This document shows, in pieces, positions 48,297 through 59,300 of a stretch of DNA of 64,000 nt. A program made the position numbers and the translations under genes. The stretch is from Arenimonas oryziterrae DSM 21050 = YC6267 (GTDB lineage Bacteria; Pseudomonadota; Gammaproteobacteria; Xanthomonadales; Xanthomonadaceae): NCBI RefSeq assembly GCF_000420545.1, contig NZ_ATVD01000002.1, positions 310,001 to 374,000 on the forward strand. The letters run 5' to 3'. Under the pieces are notes generated by a model, which saw only the letters and a program-made list of their open reading frames with translations, was not told the origin of the DNA and did not search any database. Each line of letters begins with the position of its first letter. Positions within the stretch are counted from its first letter, which is position 1.

Positions 48297-50606
48297 TCAG
48301 GCCCTCACTACCGCGAGGCCGGCCGTCGGCGACATCGGCGCCGTGGCTTCATAGCCCGATTCGATCCAGATCGCGCCATGCGGCACGCGCGTGCTGACCA
48401 CGACCGGCAGCGAAGCGCTGCCCGTGCCGTCGCCGGCCTTGATGATCGCACCATCGGAAACGCCGCGTGCGAGCGCATCTTCCGGATTGAGCACCGCACG
48501 GGCACCCGTCGTCAGCGGATGGGCATTCAGCGCGGCGGCACGACGCAATACGGCGTCGGCGCGATAGATCGGCGTGGTGACGATGCGTTCGAGGCCCGGC
48601 TGCGAGGCCACGGCCGCCGCCAGACCATCGCCCGAGGCGACCATCTTGGGGGCGAGCTGCGATTGCAGGCCGGCGAGATCGGTGAAGTCGAAGCCGGACA
48701 GGGCGAGCTTGTCGGCCAAGGCCTTCAGCACGCGCCAGCCCGGACGGGCCTCGCCCGGCAATTTGGCGCCGGCTCGCGTGGCCTGGTCGACGCCGTCGAC
48801 ATTGGTCAAGGTCGCTTCCATTTCCGGCAGCATCGCGATCGGCAGGATCACGTGCGCGAGTTTCTTCAGTTCGTCCGAAGCAAACGCCGACAGCGCGATG
48901 ACCTTCGCCGAGGCAAGCGCCTTCAAGGCCTGCGCGCCGTGCGCGAAATCGAACTGCGGTTCGATGCCGTGCAGCACGAACGTTTTGATCGCGCCGTCGA
49001 GCATCGTCGCAGCCGTCTTGCCCTGCCCGCCCGGCAACACGCCGTGACGTGCAAGGCCGAGGGCATTCGCGCCCTGCGCAATGCGGTTGAGCTTGGCACC
49101 GGTCGCCTGCGCGAGCGCACGCGCGGCGGCATGCAGATGCGAGGCTTGCACGTGGTTCTCAGCCAGTTCGCCGAGCACGATGACGGCATTGCCTTCGGCC
49201 TTCTTCAACGCGTCGGCGATCGTGCGCAGGTTGTCGCCAGTACCGACGGCCAGGGCCGCCGGCAGCGAGGCACCGGCCGCCTGGGCCAGACCCGCGAGCG
49301 CCGCCGGCAACGCCGACGGCAACACGAGGTGTTTGCCGGCGAGCGCGAAGGTGACTTCGAAGTCGACCGGATTGACGGTGTAGATCTTCGCGCCGCGCTT
49401 GGCGGCCTTGTGCAGGCGCTGGTGCAGCAGCGGAATCTCATGGCGGATATGGCTACCCACCAGCACGACCACGGCGGCTTTTTCGAGATCGGCCACCGGC
49501 ATCTGGAACGGCTCGGCGACTGCCGCATCGGCGAAGTCGAGCTGCTTGAGGCGATGATCAAGATGGTTCGTGCCGAGCGCTTTCGCCATCGCGGCGAGCA
49601 GGGTGCCCTCTTCGTTCGAGGTGGCCGGATGCGCGAGGACGCCAAGATCGGCCGCTGCGGTCGCCTTGATGAGATCGGCGGCGGCGTTCAGCGCCTCGTC
49701 CCAACTCGCTTCGCGCCAGGCATCGCCATCGCGAAGCAGCGGGCGCTGGACACGGTCCGCGGCCTGCAGGCCCTGATGCGAATAGCGATCGCGGTCCGAC
49801 AACCAGCATTCGTTGACCGCTTCGTTGTCGCGCGGCACGGTGCGCGCGACATCGCCGCGGTGCACGTGCAGGAACAGGTTGGAGCCCAGGGCGTCGTGAT
49901 AGCCGATGCTTTCGCGCGCAGTGAGTTCCCAGGCGCGGGCCTTGAAGCGGAACACCTTGTTGGTCAGCGCGCCGACCGGGCAGACGTCGATGACGTTGCC
50001 CGACAGTTCGGTCGTCAGCGGCTTGCCGTCGTAGGTACCGATCTGCAGGTTCTCGCCGCGGCTCATGCCGCCGAGTTCATAGGTGCCAGCGATGTCGGCG
50101 GTGAAACGGACGCAGCGCGTGCACTGGATGCAGCGCGTCATGTCGGTCGCGACCAGCGGCCCCATGTCCTCGTCCACGACCACGCGCTTGCGGTCGACGT
50201 AGCGGCTGACCGAACGGCCATAGCCCATCGACACGTCCTGCAGTTCGCACTCGCCGCCCTGATCGCAGATCGGGCAGTCCAGCGGATGATTGACCAGCAG
50301 GAATTCCATGACGTTGCGCTGCGCATCGAGCGCGCGCTTGGTCTGCGTGGTGACCTTCATGCCTTCCATGACCGGCGTGGCGCAGGCCGGCGCGGGCTTG
50401 GGCATCTTCTCGACGTCGACCAGGCACATGCGGCAATTCGCCGCGATCGGCAGTTTCTCGTGATAGCAGAAACGCGGGATCGGAATGCCGGCCTTGTCGG
50501 ACGCGTGGATGATCATCGAACCCTTCGGCGCCTGCATCGGCACGCCGTCGATTTCGATGTTCACCACGTCGGGCGCGGTGTTGGGGGCGACGGGCGCGGC
50601 GCTCAT
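48297..50606 (-). CDS. nuoG: NADH-quinone oxidoreductase subunit G
   Basis: A 769-residue peripheral subunit. The 2Fe-2S motif is [18 protein letters not shown] with a further Cys in PACATPV. The His/Cys3 4Fe-4S is [18 protein letters not shown]. The next 4Fe-4S is [10 protein letters not shown] with [10 protein letters not shown]. The additional N7 site of E. coli NuoG (four Cys after this) is absent. The C-terminal molybdopterin-like fold lacks catalytic residues. Its stop site neighbours nuoH; the start overlaps nuoF. Confidence 0.97.
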   Translation of the reverse strand: MSAAPVAPNTAPDVVNIEIDGVPMQAPKGSMIIHASDKAGIPIPRFCYHEKLPIAANCRMCLVDVEKMPKPAPACATPVMEGMKVTTQTKRALDAQRNVMEFLLVNHPLDCPICDQGGECELQDVSMGYGRSVSRYVDRKRVVVDEDMGPLVATDMTRCIQCTRCVRFTADIAGTYELGGMSRGENLQIGTYDGKPLTTELSGNVIDVCPVGALTNKVFRFKARAWELTARESIGYHDALGSNLFLHVHRGDVARTVPRDNEAVNECWLSDRDRYSHQGLQAADRVQRPLLRDGDAWREASWDEALNAAADLIKATAAADLGVLAHPATSNEEGTLLAAMAKALGTNHLDHRLKQLDFADAAVAEPFQMPVADLEKAAVVVLVGSHIRHEIPLLHQRLHKAAKRGAKIYTVNPVDFEVTFALAGKHLVLPSALPAALAGLAQAAGASLPAALAVGTGDNLRTIADALKKAEGNAVIVLGELAENHVQASHLHAAARALAQATGAKLNRIAQGANALGLARHGVLPGGQGKTAATMLDGAIKTFVLHGIEPQFDFAHGAQALKALASAKVIALSAFASDELKKLAHVILPIAMLPEMEATLTNVDGVDQATRAGAKLPGEARPGWRVLKALADKLALSGFDFTDLAGLQSQLAPKMVASGDGLAAAVASQPGLERIVTTPIYRADAVLRRAAALNAHPLTTGARAVLNPEDALARGVSDGAIIKAGDGTGSASLPVVVSTRVPHGAIWIESGYEATAPMSPTAGLAVVRA

Positions 50607-51955
50607 GCGGCCTGCTCCACGGTGATCAAACCTTGAGCCAGGTCGTCGACATAGAAACGCTTGTTGACGATGGCGTACTCGAATTCATGCCAGTAGTGGC
50701 GAAGCATGCCCTGCACCGGCCACGCGGCGGCTTCGCCGAACGCGCAGATGGTGTGGCCTTCGATCTGACCGGCGGCAGCCTTGAGCATGTGCAGATCGTC
50801 CATGGTCGCCTCACCGGCGACGATGCGACCCAGCACGCGATACATCCAGCCCGTGCCTTCGCGGCAGGGCGTGCACTGACCGCAACTCTCGGCGTAGTAG
50901 AAACGCGAGATGCGATGGCAGGCCCGCACCATGCAGGTGGTTTCGTCCATGACGATCACCGCGCCCGAGCCCAGGCCGGAACCGGCCTTCTGGATCGAGT
51001 CGTAGTCCATGGTGCAGGCCATCATCGTGTCGGCGGGCAACACCGGCATCGACGAGCCGCCCGGAATCACGGCCTTTAGCTTGCGGCCGTCCTTCACGCC
51101 GCCGGCAAGCGCCAGCAGGTCGGCAAAGCTCGTACCGAGGCGGATTTCGAAATTGCCCGGATTGTTGACATGCCCGGACACGGAAAAGACCTTCGGGCCG
51201 CCGTTGTTGGGCTTGCCCAGATTCAGGAACCACTCCGCGCCGTTGCGGATGATCGCCGGCACCGAGGCATAGGTCTCGGTGTTGTTGATCGTGGTCGGAC
51301 GGCCGAACAGACCGTAGTTCGCGGGGAACGGTGGCTTGTAGCGCGGCTGGCCTTTTTTGCCCTCGAGCGATTCCATCAGCGCGGTTTCTTCGCCGCAGAT
51401 GTAGGCGCCCGCGCCGAGCGCGGAATACATGTCGACATCGACGCCGGAACCGAGCAGGTCCTTGCCGAGCCAGCCATTGGCGTACGCTTCCTTCAGCGCC
51501 TCTTCGAAATGTTCGAAGGGCTCGTGATGGAATTCGCCGCGCATGTAGTTGTAGGCAACCGTGCAGCCGGTCGCATAGCACGCGATGGCCATGCCTTCGA
51601 TCACCGAATGCGGGTTGTAGCGCAGGATGTCGCGATCTTTGCAGGTTCCCGGCTCGGATTCGTCGGAATTGCACAGGATGTATTTCTGGCCGGGCGCCGT
51701 GCGCGGCATGAAGCTCCACTTCAGGCCGGTCGGGAAGCCCGCGCCGCCGCGGCCGCGCAGGCCGCTTTGCTTGACCATCTCGATGACCTGGGCGGGATCC
51801 ATCTTTTCGGAGAGGATCTTGCGCCAGGCGGCATAACCGCCGGTCTTGAGGTAATTCTCGTACGACCAGGGCTTGTCGAAATGCAGGGTCGTGAGAACGA
51901 CGCTGTGTTCCTGCGGAGCCGGGCCGACGGGGCCGTGGGTTTCGGAGTGAGCCAT
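50603..51955 (-). CDS. nuoF: NADH-quinone oxidoreductase subunit F
   Basis: A 450-residue flavoprotein. FMN/NADH site: GLRGRGGAGFPTGLKWSFM and GAGAYICGEETALMES. The N3 4Fe-4S ligands are in AESCGQCTPCREGTGWM, with a distal Cys in HTICAFG. It is the NADH-dehydrogenase entry point of complex I. The stop overlaps nuoG (ATGA). Confidence 0.97.
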   Translation of the reverse strand: MAHSETHGPVGPAPQEHSVVLTTLHFDKPWSYENYLKTGGYAAWRKILSEKMDPAQVIEMVKQSGLRGRGGAGFPTGLKWSFMPRTAPGQKYILCNSDESEPGTCKDRDILRYNPHSVIEGMAIACYATGCTVAYNYMRGEFHHEPFEHFEEALKEAYANGWLGKDLLGSGVDVDMYSALGAGAYICGEETALMESLEGKKGQPRYKPPFPANYGLFGRPTTINNTETYASVPAIIRNGAEWFLNLGKPNNGGPKVFSVSGHVNNPGNFEIRLGTSFADLLALAGGVKDGRKLKAVIPGGSSMPVLPADTMMACTMDYDSIQKAGSGLGSGAVIVMDETTCMVRACHRISRFYYAESCGQCTPCREGTGWMYRVLGRIVAGEATMDDLHMLKAAAGQIEGHTICAFGEAAAWPVQGMLRHYWHEFEYAIVNKRFYVDDLAQGLITVEQAA

Positions 51956-51965
51956 GGTCGCTTCC

Positions 51966-52493
51966 TTACTCCAGACCGTCGAAGAGTTGGTCGAGCTTCG
52001 CCGGTGTCAGGCGCTCGTGATAGTGGCCATCGATGACCATCATCGGCGCACCGGCACAGGCCGCCAGGCATTCTTCTTCGATCTTCAAGGTGATGCGGCC
52101 GTCCGGGCTGGTACCGCCGTGCTTGCAGCCGAGTTTCTTCTCGGCATGCTTGACGAGGTCTTCGGCGCCGTTGAGCCAGCAGCTGATGTTGGTGCAGATG
52201 GCGACCTTGTGCTTGCCGACGGGCTGCAGGTCGAACATCGAATAGAACGTCGCGACTTCATACGCCCAGACCGGCGGCAGCCCGAGGTATTTGGCGACGG
52301 CGGCAATGATCTCGTCGGTGAGCCAGCCGCCGTTCTGCTCCTGCGCGGCCATCAGGCCCTGGATCACGGCCGAGCGCTTGCGATCGGGCGGGAACTTGGC
52401 GACCCAGTGATCGATATGCTCGCGGGTGTGCGCCGTCAGCGCGACCATCGGGTCGACGTTCTGGCAGGCTTCGAAATTGCCGGTGGCTTTCAT
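51966..52493 (-). CDS. nuoE: NADH-quinone oxidoreductase subunit E
   Basis: A 175-residue thioredoxin-like subunit with a 2Fe-2S cluster. Ligands are in [11 protein letters not shown] (C-x4-C) and [11 protein letters not shown] (C-x3-C). It is partner of NuoF. The start overlaps nuoD and it lies 10 bases before nuoF. Confidence 0.96.
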   Translation of the reverse strand: MKATGNFEACQNVDPMVALTAHTREHIDHWVAKFPPDRKRSAVIQGLMAAQEQNGGWLTDEIIAAVAKYLGLPPVWAYEVATFYSMFDLQPVGKHKVAICTNISCWLNGAEDLVKHAEKKLGCKHGGTSPDGRITLKIEEECLAACAGAPMMVIDGHYHERLTPAKLDQLFDGLE

Positions 52494-53749
52494 CGGTCTA
52501 CTTCACCAAAAACGATATCGTACGTGCCGATCATCGCGACCACGTCGGGCAGCATGTGGCCGCGCACGATCGCGTCCATCGAGGACAGATGGGCGAATCC
52601 GGGGGCGCGCAGCTTGAGGCGGAACGGCTTGTTGGCACCGTCCGACAGCAGGTACACGCCGAACTCGCCTTTCGGCGCTTCCACCGCCGAATACACTTCG
52701 CCCGCGGGCACCGAATAGCCTTCGGTGAACAGCTTGAAGTGATGGATCAGGGCTTCCATGTCGTCCTTCATCTCCTCGCGGGACGGCGGCGACACCTTGA
52801 AATTCTTGGTCATGACCGGGCCGGGATTGCGGCGCAGCCATTCGATGCATTGCTTGATGATGCGGTTGGACTGGCGCATCTCTTCGACACGCACCAGATA
52901 GCGGTCGTAGCAGTCACCCTGGACGCCGACGGGAATGTCGAAATCGACTTTGTCGTAGGCTGCGTACGGCTGCTTCTTGCGCAGATCCCAGGCGATGCCG
53001 GAACCACGCAGCATCGGGCCGCTCATGCCCCAGGCCAACGCCATGTCCGGCGGCACGACGCCGATGCCGACGGTGCGCTGTTTCCAGATGCGGTTGTCGG
53101 TGAGCAGGGTTTCGTATTCGTCGACGCGGCGCGGGAAATCGTCGGTGAACGCTTCGAGGAAATCGAGCAGCGAGCCTTCGCGCCATTCGTTCAGGCGCTT
53201 GAGCTCGGCACCCTTGCGCCAGGGCGATTCTTTGTACTGCGGCATGCGATCGGGCAGATCGCGGTAGACGCCGCCGGGGCGGTAGTACGTTGCGTGCAGG
53301 CGCGCGCCCGACACCGCTTCGTACACGTCCATCAGTTCTTCGCGCTCGCGGAACGCGTACAGGAACACCGCCATCGCACCGAGATCGAGGCCGTTGGAGC
53401 CGATCCACATCAGGTGGTTGAGGATGCGCGTGACTTCATCGAGCATCGTGCGGATGTACTGTGCACGCTCGGGCACTTCCAGGCCCATCAGCGTTTCGAT
53501 GGCGCGCACATAGGCGTGCTCGTTGCACATCATCGACACGTAGTCGAGGCGATCCATGTAGCCGATCGACTGGTTGAACGGCTTGGATTCGGCGAGTTTC
53601 TCGGTGCCGCGATGCAGCAGGCCGATATGCGGATCAGCACGCTGCACGACTTCGCCGTCCATCTCCAGCACCAGGCGCAATACGCCGTGCGCGGCCGGAT
53701 GCTGCGGACCAAAGTTCAGGGTGTAGTTGCGGATCTCTTGCGCGCTCAT
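52490..53749 (-). CDS. nuoD: NADH-quinone oxidoreductase subunit D
   Basis: A 419-residue 49-kDa subunit related to hydrogenase large subunits. It has [18 protein letters not shown] (quinone-site His), [15 protein letters not shown] and [11 protein letters not shown]. The Cys ligands of hydrogenases are absent, as expected. It is separate from NuoC and overlaps it by 4 bases. Confidence 0.97.
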   Translation of the reverse strand: MSAQEIRNYTLNFGPQHPAAHGVLRLVLEMDGEVVQRADPHIGLLHRGTEKLAESKPFNQSIGYMDRLDYVSMMCNEHAYVRAIETLMGLEVPERAQYIRTMLDEVTRILNHLMWIGSNGLDLGAMAVFLYAFREREELMDVYEAVSGARLHATYYRPGGVYRDLPDRMPQYKESPWRKGAELKRLNEWREGSLLDFLEAFTDDFPRRVDEYETLLTDNRIWKQRTVGIGVVPPDMALAWGMSGPMLRGSGIAWDLRKKQPYAAYDKVDFDIPVGVQGDCYDRYLVRVEEMRQSNRIIKQCIEWLRRNPGPVMTKNFKVSPPSREEMKDDMEALIHHFKLFTEGYSVPAGEVYSAVEAPKGEFGVYLLSDGANKPFRLKLRAPGFAHLSSMDAIVRGHMLPDVVAMIGTYDIVFGEVDR

Positions 53750-54468
53750 TTTTTCACCTGCGACGATTCCGCCGCCGATTGCTGCCAGCGCGAGTCTTCG
53801 CGCACCACGCGCGGCACGCCGACGCGCGGATCGATCGACACGGGTTCGTAGACCACGCGCTTCTTGTCGGCGTCGTAGCGCACTTCGACGTTGCCGATCA
53901 GCGGGAAATCCTTGCGGAACGGATGGCCGACGAAACCGTAGTCGGTCAGGATGCGGCGCAGGTCCGGGTGACCCTCGAAGATGATGCCCATCAGGTCGAA
54001 CGCTTCGCGCTCGAACCAGTTGGCGACCGGATACACCGGTACCAGCGACGGCACCAACGGCAGGCTATTGTCGAGTGCGAAACAGCGCAGACGCAGGCGG
54101 CGGTTGTGCTGCACGGACAACAGGTGCGCGACAGCCGCGAAGCGACGATCCGGACCGCGGCCGCGCGGGCGGCTTTCCCAGGTGAAACGACCCGGGCCCT
54201 GCCCTTCCACGCCGCGCGAGAAACCTTCGGACGACACGTCCGAGGTATCCCATTCGTCGTCGCCGAAACTCAGGTAGTCGACACCGCAGACGTCGATGAG
54301 CTGCTCGAAACGGAATTCGGCATCGTCCCGCAGAGCCAGCGCGACATCGCGCCAGGCCTCGGCCGGTACTTCCAGGGTGGTTTCACCGCGGGCTTCGACG
54401 ACGGACACGACCTTGTCGCCGAAGCGGGCCTTGAGTCGGTCGGAAAGTGTCTGGGTCTGTTCGGGCAT
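53746..54468 (-). CDS. nuoC: NADH-quinone oxidoreductase subunit C
   Basis: A 240-residue 30-kDa subunit. The family signature is [20 protein letters not shown] followed by [20 protein letters not shown] 30-40-residue Gly/Arg-rich insert ([15 protein letters not shown] onward) sits before the core; it does not disturb the frame. It lies between nuoB (24 bases) and nuoD (overlap). Confidence 0.96.
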   Translation of the reverse strand: MPEQTQTLSDRLKARFGDKVVSVVEARGETTLEVPAEAWRDVALALRDDAEFRFEQLIDVCGVDYLSFGDDEWDTSDVSSEGFSRGVEGQGPGRFTWESRPRGRGPDRRFAAVAHLLSVQHNRRLRLRCFALDNSLPLVPSLVPVYPVANWFEREAFDLMGIIFEGHPDLRRILTDYGFVGHPFRKDFPLIGNVEVRYDADKKRVVYEPVSIDPRVGVPRVVREDSRWQQSAAESSQVKK

Positions 54469-54492
54469 GGCGTTGGGCTGTGCCTGGTCTGA

Positions 54493-55037
<545 letters not shown>

Positions 55038-55047
<10 letters not shown>

Positions 55048-55394
55048 TCGAGCGCTCCTTTTTTCCAGACGTAGACGAAGCCCAGCACGAGCAGGCCCAG
55101 GAAGATGCCCATCTCGTACAGGCCGGCGACGCCGAGCGTGCGGAAGATCACCGCCCACGGAAACACGAAGGCGATTTCCAGGTCGAAGGCGATGAACAGG
55201 ATGGCGATCAGGTAGTAGCGCACGTCGAACTGCATGCGCGCGTCTTCGAAGGCTTCGAAGCCGCATTCGTACGGAGAAAGTTTTTCCGCTTCCGGACGCT
55301 GCGGTCCGAGTAGGTTGCCGAGCACCAGAAGTGCGACGCCAACGGCGGTCGAGACCGCAAGGAACAACAGGATCGGCAGATATTCGCCCAGCAT
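55038..55394 (-). CDS. nuoA: NADH-quinone oxidoreductase subunit A
   Basis: A 118-residue three-helix subunit. The ATG at 55394 has AAGGAG eight bases upstream and is preferred to an upstream start at 55427. The family motif is [20 protein letters not shown], followed by [17 protein letters not shown]. It is the first gene of the nuo operon, downstream of tRNA-Leu. Confidence 0.97.
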
Positions 55395-55473
55395 GCGCGA
55401 CTCCTTTGCCAGCGCCTTTGGGCGCATTACTGCCGTCGCGCCGCATTGCGGGCGACGGCCGATTCTGAAAAGT

Positions 55474-55558
55474 TGGTGCCCAAAGGGGGACTCGAACCCC
55501 CACGACCTAAGTCGCTACCACCTCAAGGTAGTGCGTCTACCAATTCCGCCATCTGGGC
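55474..55558 (-). tRNA. leuU: tRNA-Leu(GAG)
   Basis: An 85-base class II tRNA with encoded CCA. The acceptor GCCCAGA pairs with TTTGGGC. The anticodon stem CTACC/GGTAG encloses TTGAGGT, anticodon GAG, and a long variable arm follows. It reads CUC/CUU. It lies between secG and nuoA, as in Xanthomonas; a TACAAT at 55593-55598 may be its -10 but lacks a good -35. Confidence 0.95.
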
Positions 55559-55606
55559 ATGTGTTCGACCCGTTGCCGGACCGAGCTTGAAGATTGTACC
55601 AGCGGA

Positions 55607-56095
55607 TCAACCGCCCTTGCTGCCCTCAACCGGTGCCGGAGCGGGTTTTTCGTCGCTCGTCGCGGGGGCCGGAGCCGCCGTCGGTGCCGGTGCGATGACC
55701 GGCGTGACCGGTGCCGTGGACGGCGACAATGCCGGCGCCGTCGTGGACGCCGAAGGCAGTGCCGGAGCCGCGGGAGCGGCCGGCGTCGCGGCCTTGTCGG
55801 CGGGAGCCGCCGGCAGGTCGGACATCACGCCGAGGTCGGCCTTCGCCTGCTCCACCTTCACGCCATGGCTGGCCTGCCAAGCCATGAACAGGCTCAGCGC
55901 GAAGAACAGACCGGCCAGCACCTTGGTCGAGGTGGAAAGGAAGTTGCCTGAGCCGCGCGAGCCGAACACCGTGGCCGAGGCACCGGCACCGAAGCCGGAA
56001 CCGGCCTGGGCACCCGCGCCGCGCTGCAGCAGGATGAGCACGATCATGGCGATCGCAATCAGCACGTAAACAACATTGAGCAGGGTATGGATCAT
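55607..56095 (-). CDS. secG: Preprotein translocase subunit SecG
   Basis: A 162-residue protein. Two membrane helices (LLNVVYVLIAIAMIVLILLQ, and FFALSLFMAW) enclose the conserved GSGFGAGASATVFGSRGSGNFL. The C-terminal about 70 residues are an Ala/Pro/Thr-rich low-complexity tail, longer than in E. coli SecG (110 residues). It is the accessory SecYEG subunit. It lies 9 bases after tpiA on the same strand. Confidence 0.95.
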   Translation of the reverse strand: MIHTLLNVVYVLIAIAMIVLILLQRGAGAQAGSGFGAGASATVFGSRGSGNFLSTSTKVLAGLFFALSLFMAWQASHGVKVEQAKADLGVMSDLPAAPADKAATPAAPAAPALPSASTTAPALSPSTAPVTPVIAPAPTAAPAPATSDEKPAPAPVEGSKGG

Positions 56096-56104
56096 GGTTC
56101 TAGT

Positions 56105-56860
56105 CTAGCGAGCCGCCGCGTTGGCGATGGCAAGGAAATCCTGGGCGACCAAGGAGGCTCCCCCGATCAGGCCACCATCGACATCGGGCTGTGCGAACAG
56201 CTCGACCGCGTTGGCGGGTTTCACGCTTCCGCCATAAATGATCGGGAGCGAGCCGGCGATTCTAGCATCCTGTGCGCGCAATTCGCCACGCAGGAATGCA
56301 TGGACCTCCTGGGCCTGGGCCGGACTGGCGGTCCGGCCGGTACCGATGGCCCAGACCGGCTCGTAGGCCAGCACCGCATTTTCGAAGGCCTGCGCGCCGC
56401 CCAACTCGAACACCGGCTCCAGCTGGCGCTGGATCGCCCACTCGGTCTGACCGGCTTCGCGCTGGTGCAAGGTCTCGCCCACGCACAGGATCGGCACCAG
56501 GCCGGCCTGCTTGGCGGCGAGGAATTTCCGGGCGACCAGCTCGTTCGATTCCTCGTGATATTCGCGGCGCTCGGAGTGTCCGGCCAGTACATAACGGCAG
56601 CCGATGTCGCCGAGCATCGCGCCGGCGACCTCGCCGGTGTAGGCGCCCTGCACGTTGACGTCGAGGTCCTGCGCGCCGAAGCGCAGACCGGCCTGGCCGT
56701 ACTGGCCGATCAGCTCGGCGAGATACGGCAGGGGCGGCAGGATGGCGAGCTCGACACCGTCCGGACGCGCGGCCGCGACCACGGCATCGAGCAGCGTGCG
56801 CGCGAACGCGCGGTCGCCATGCAGTTTCCAGTTACCGGCCACGATCCTCTGGCGCATCAC
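56105..56860 (-). CDS. tpiA: Triose-phosphate isomerase
   Basis: A 251-residue TIM barrel. Catalytic residues: Lys in NWKLHGD, His in LAGHSERR, and Glu in LAYEPVWAIGTGRTAS. Phosphate loop IIYGGSVKPANA. It interconverts dihydroxyacetone phosphate and glyceraldehyde 3-phosphate. In Xanthomonadales tpiA usually lies next to glmM; here six genes intervene. Confidence 0.97.
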   Translation of the reverse strand: MMRQRIVAGNWKLHGDRAFARTLLDAVVAAARPDGVELAILPPLPYLAELIGQYGQAGLRFGAQDLDVNVQGAYTGEVAGAMLGDIGCRYVLAGHSERREYHEESNELVARKFLAAKQAGLVPILCVGETLHQREAGQTEWAIQRQLEPVFELGGAQAFENAVLAYEPVWAIGTGRTASPAQAQEVHAFLRGELRAQDARIAGSLPIIYGGSVKPANAVELFAQPDVDGGLIGGASLVAQDFLAIANAAAR

Positions 56861-56926
56861 CCGCTCCCGTGCTGACAGGGCGACAAGGATACCGCCTGCG
56901 GCCAGGCTTTGCCCTGCGGCCCGGGC

Positions 56927-59290
56927 TCAGACACGCAGGTCGTGCATCGCTGCCGCCGGTGTTCCTGCCGAAAAATCCCGGGCCCAGGCCGAGAGCGCGT
57001 CCCCGGCCAGCGGCGGACTGAGGAAATACCCTTGCGCCATGTCGCAACCCAGCCGCGCGAGCAGGGCCAGACTGTCCTCGGTCTCCACGCCCTCCGCGAT
57101 CACGCGCAGGCCCATGTTATGCCCGAGTTCGATCGTCGAACGCACGATCACGGCGTCATCGCTGTCCTCGGTCATCTGCATGACAAAACTCTTGTCGATC
57201 TTGAGTTCATCTACCGGCATGCGCTTGAGCTGGGCGAGAGAGGAATAGCCGGTACCGAAATCGTCGATCGCCAGGCGCATGCCGATCGCGCGCAGGCGAT
57301 GGAGCATGCGCACGGCGTAGTTGACGTCGCGCATCAGGGCGCTTTCGGTCAACTCCAGAATCAGTCGCTGCGGCGGGACGTCGTGCCGTTGCAGGCAGGC
57401 CAGGATGAAATCCGGCAGGTCGGCGTCCATGAGATCGATCGCCGACAAGTTCACCGCGATGCCCAGATCCAGCCCCTGCTCGCCCCATTTTTTCTGCTGC
57501 GCCAAAGACCGATCCAGCACATACCGGGTGAGCTCGTGGATGAAGCCGGAACGCTCGGCCAGCGGCACGAATTCGTCGGGACGCACCGGACCGAGCTGCG
57601 CATGCGTCCAGCGCACCAGCGCCTCGGCATGCAGTACGCGACGGCTGCCGATCTCGACCTTGGGCTGGAATTGCAGGCTCAATTCGTCGCGTTCGATCGC
57701 GTGGCGCAAGTCGCCCATGAGCGCGAGCTGGCGCAGGTGCACCTCGTCGCGGCCGCTCTCGTACAGGGCAACGCCCTGGCGCGTTTCCTTGGCGTCGTAC
57801 AGCGCGATGTCGGCGCGACGCAGCAGCGTTTCCGCCTCTTCGCCGTGGTCGGGGTACAGCGCCAGGCCGATGCTGGCGTCCAGATTGATGCGGGTGCTGG
57901 TGAGGTCGAGCGGCTGACGCAGCGAATGCAGCAGCAAGGTCGCACGCTCCGGCGCCTGCCCGCGCTCGACGTTTTCCATGAGCACCAGAAACTCGTCGCC
58001 GCCCAGACGCGCGACGAAATCCCCGGCGCGCACGGCCTGGCGCAAGCGCTTCGCCGCTTCGACCAGCACGCGATCGCCGAAGCCGTGGCCGAGGGTGTCG
58101 TTGATTTCCTTGAAGCGGTCCAGATCGATCATCAGCACGGCGCTGCATTCGCGATCATCGCGATGACGGGCGATCGCCGCTTCCAGCTCATCGCGTGCCC
58201 GCGCCCGGTTGGGCAGACCGGTGAGGCTGTCGTGGCCGGCCTGGTGCAGGATTTTTTCCTCGCGCCGGGCGATGCCTTCCTGCATTTGCCCGAACGCATT
58301 GGCGAGATGGGCGATCTCGTCCTTGCCGGCGATCGCCACGGGCCGTGAATAGTCGCCCTCGGCGATGCGCTGGGCCGCCTCCGCCAGTTCGCCCACCGGC
58401 CGGCTGACGCCGCGCGCGATGACCATGGCCACGGCCAGCGCCAGCAGTCCGGCAAGCGCGGACAGCATCAGCACGCGGAACTTGAGCGCGGCATAGGGCG
58501 CCATCGCTTCGTCGAGCGAGCCTTGCAGCAGCACGCGCAGATCGCCCTGCGCGGCCTGCCCCAAGGGCTGCGCGGCAGTGAAGTACTGGCGACCGTCCAG
58601 GCTCATTTCCCGCACGCCCGCGCCCGATGCCGGCAGGACGGAGGAACGTAGCGCGCGCAGCGGCGCCGGCGCGAGGCTGGACGCGAACACCTGCACGCCG
58701 TCCGGCGCGGTCTGCACGAAACTGGCATCGAGGCCGGTCAGCGCGCGAAAGTCGCGCGCATAGTCGTCGGTGAGCACGGAGCCCACCGCCACCCAGGCGA
58801 TCAAGGACGGTGCCCGGATCGGCACCAGGGCCACTTGGCAAAGCTTGCCATCGAGCATCAGCACCGATTGCGCGTAACCGTCCGCTTCGGCCTGCCGCAG
58901 CAGGGGCGCGAGCGCCGCGGCGGTCGCGGCGCCATCGCCCTGCCCGGCCTGCCAACGACCGTCCGGCGACAGCACCACGGCCACATCTGCGCCGATGCGG
59001 CTGCCCTGATTCGCGAGTGCCGATGCCACCGTGCCGGGATCGCCGGAAGCGATGGCGGCCTTGAATCCGAAATCGTCGGCCAGCACCACGACCGAATCGA
59101 GCAACTGGCTGCTGCGGTTGTCGTTAAAGCGCTGCCAGACGCGCTGGCCCACATGGATCTCTTCACCGAGCTGCGAGCGAACGCTGCGCTCCGTCGCGAC
59201 CTGCACGACCGCGAACGTCGCCAGCTGTGCCGCCAGCACCACCAGGATCAGCAGCGCGATGATCTTGTCGCGGAAGCGACGGCGGCCCAT
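56927..59290 (-). CDS. Membrane sensor with GGDEF and EAL domains (cyclic-di-GMP turnover)
   Basis: A 787-residue protein. Membrane helices at 9-31 and 273-293 enclose a periplasmic sensor domain (about 35-270). HAMP region (294-346), GGDEF domain with intact GGDEF at 430-434 and an inhibitory-site RxxD (RAGD) five residues upstream, then EAL domain (about 530-780) with EAL at 556-558, LELTESALM, IDDFGTGYSSL and the DELKIDKSFV block. Both activities look possible. It starts 10 bases after a cupredoxin-like gene, so the periplasmic protein may feed the sensor domain. Confidence 0.93.
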   Translation of the reverse strand: MGRRRFRDKIIALLILVVLAAQLATFAVVQVATERSVRSQLGEEIHVGQRVWQRFNDNRSSQLLDSVVVLADDFGFKAAIASGDPGTVASALANQGSRIGADVAVVLSPDGRWQAGQGDGAATAAALAPLLRQAEADGYAQSVLMLDGKLCQVALVPIRAPSLIAWVAVGSVLTDDYARDFRALTGLDASFVQTAPDGVQVFASSLAPAPLRALRSSVLPASGAGVREMSLDGRQYFTAAQPLGQAAQGDLRVLLQGSLDEAMAPYAALKFRVLMLSALAGLLALAVAMVIARGVSRPVGELAEAAQRIAEGDYSRPVAIAGKDEIAHLANAFGQMQEGIARREEKILHQAGHDSLTGLPNRARARDELEAAIARHRDDRECSAVLMIDLDRFKEINDTLGHGFGDRVLVEAAKRLRQAVRAGDFVARLGGDEFLVLMENVERGQAPERATLLLHSLRQPLDLTSTRINLDASIGLALYPDHGEEAETLLRRADIALYDAKETRQGVALYESGRDEVHLRQLALMGDLRHAIERDELSLQFQPKVEIGSRRVLHAEALVRWTHAQLGPVRPDEFVPLAERSGFIHELTRYVLDRSLAQQKKWGEQGLDLGIAVNLSAIDLMDADLPDFILACLQRHDVPPQRLILELTESALMRDVNYAVRMLHRLRAIGMRLAIDDFGTGYSSLAQLKRMPVDELKIDKSFVMQMTEDSDDAVIVRSTIELGHNMGLRVIAEGVETEDSLALLARLGCDMAQGYFLSPPLAGDALSAWARDFSAGTPAAAMHDLRV

Positions 59291-59300
59291 GGTCGCGGCC

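Noticed and set aside
48297-50606. Extra N7 iron-sulfur cluster in NuoG
   Set aside because: The four cysteines needed after the second 4Fe-4S region are not present; many NuoG proteins lack it.
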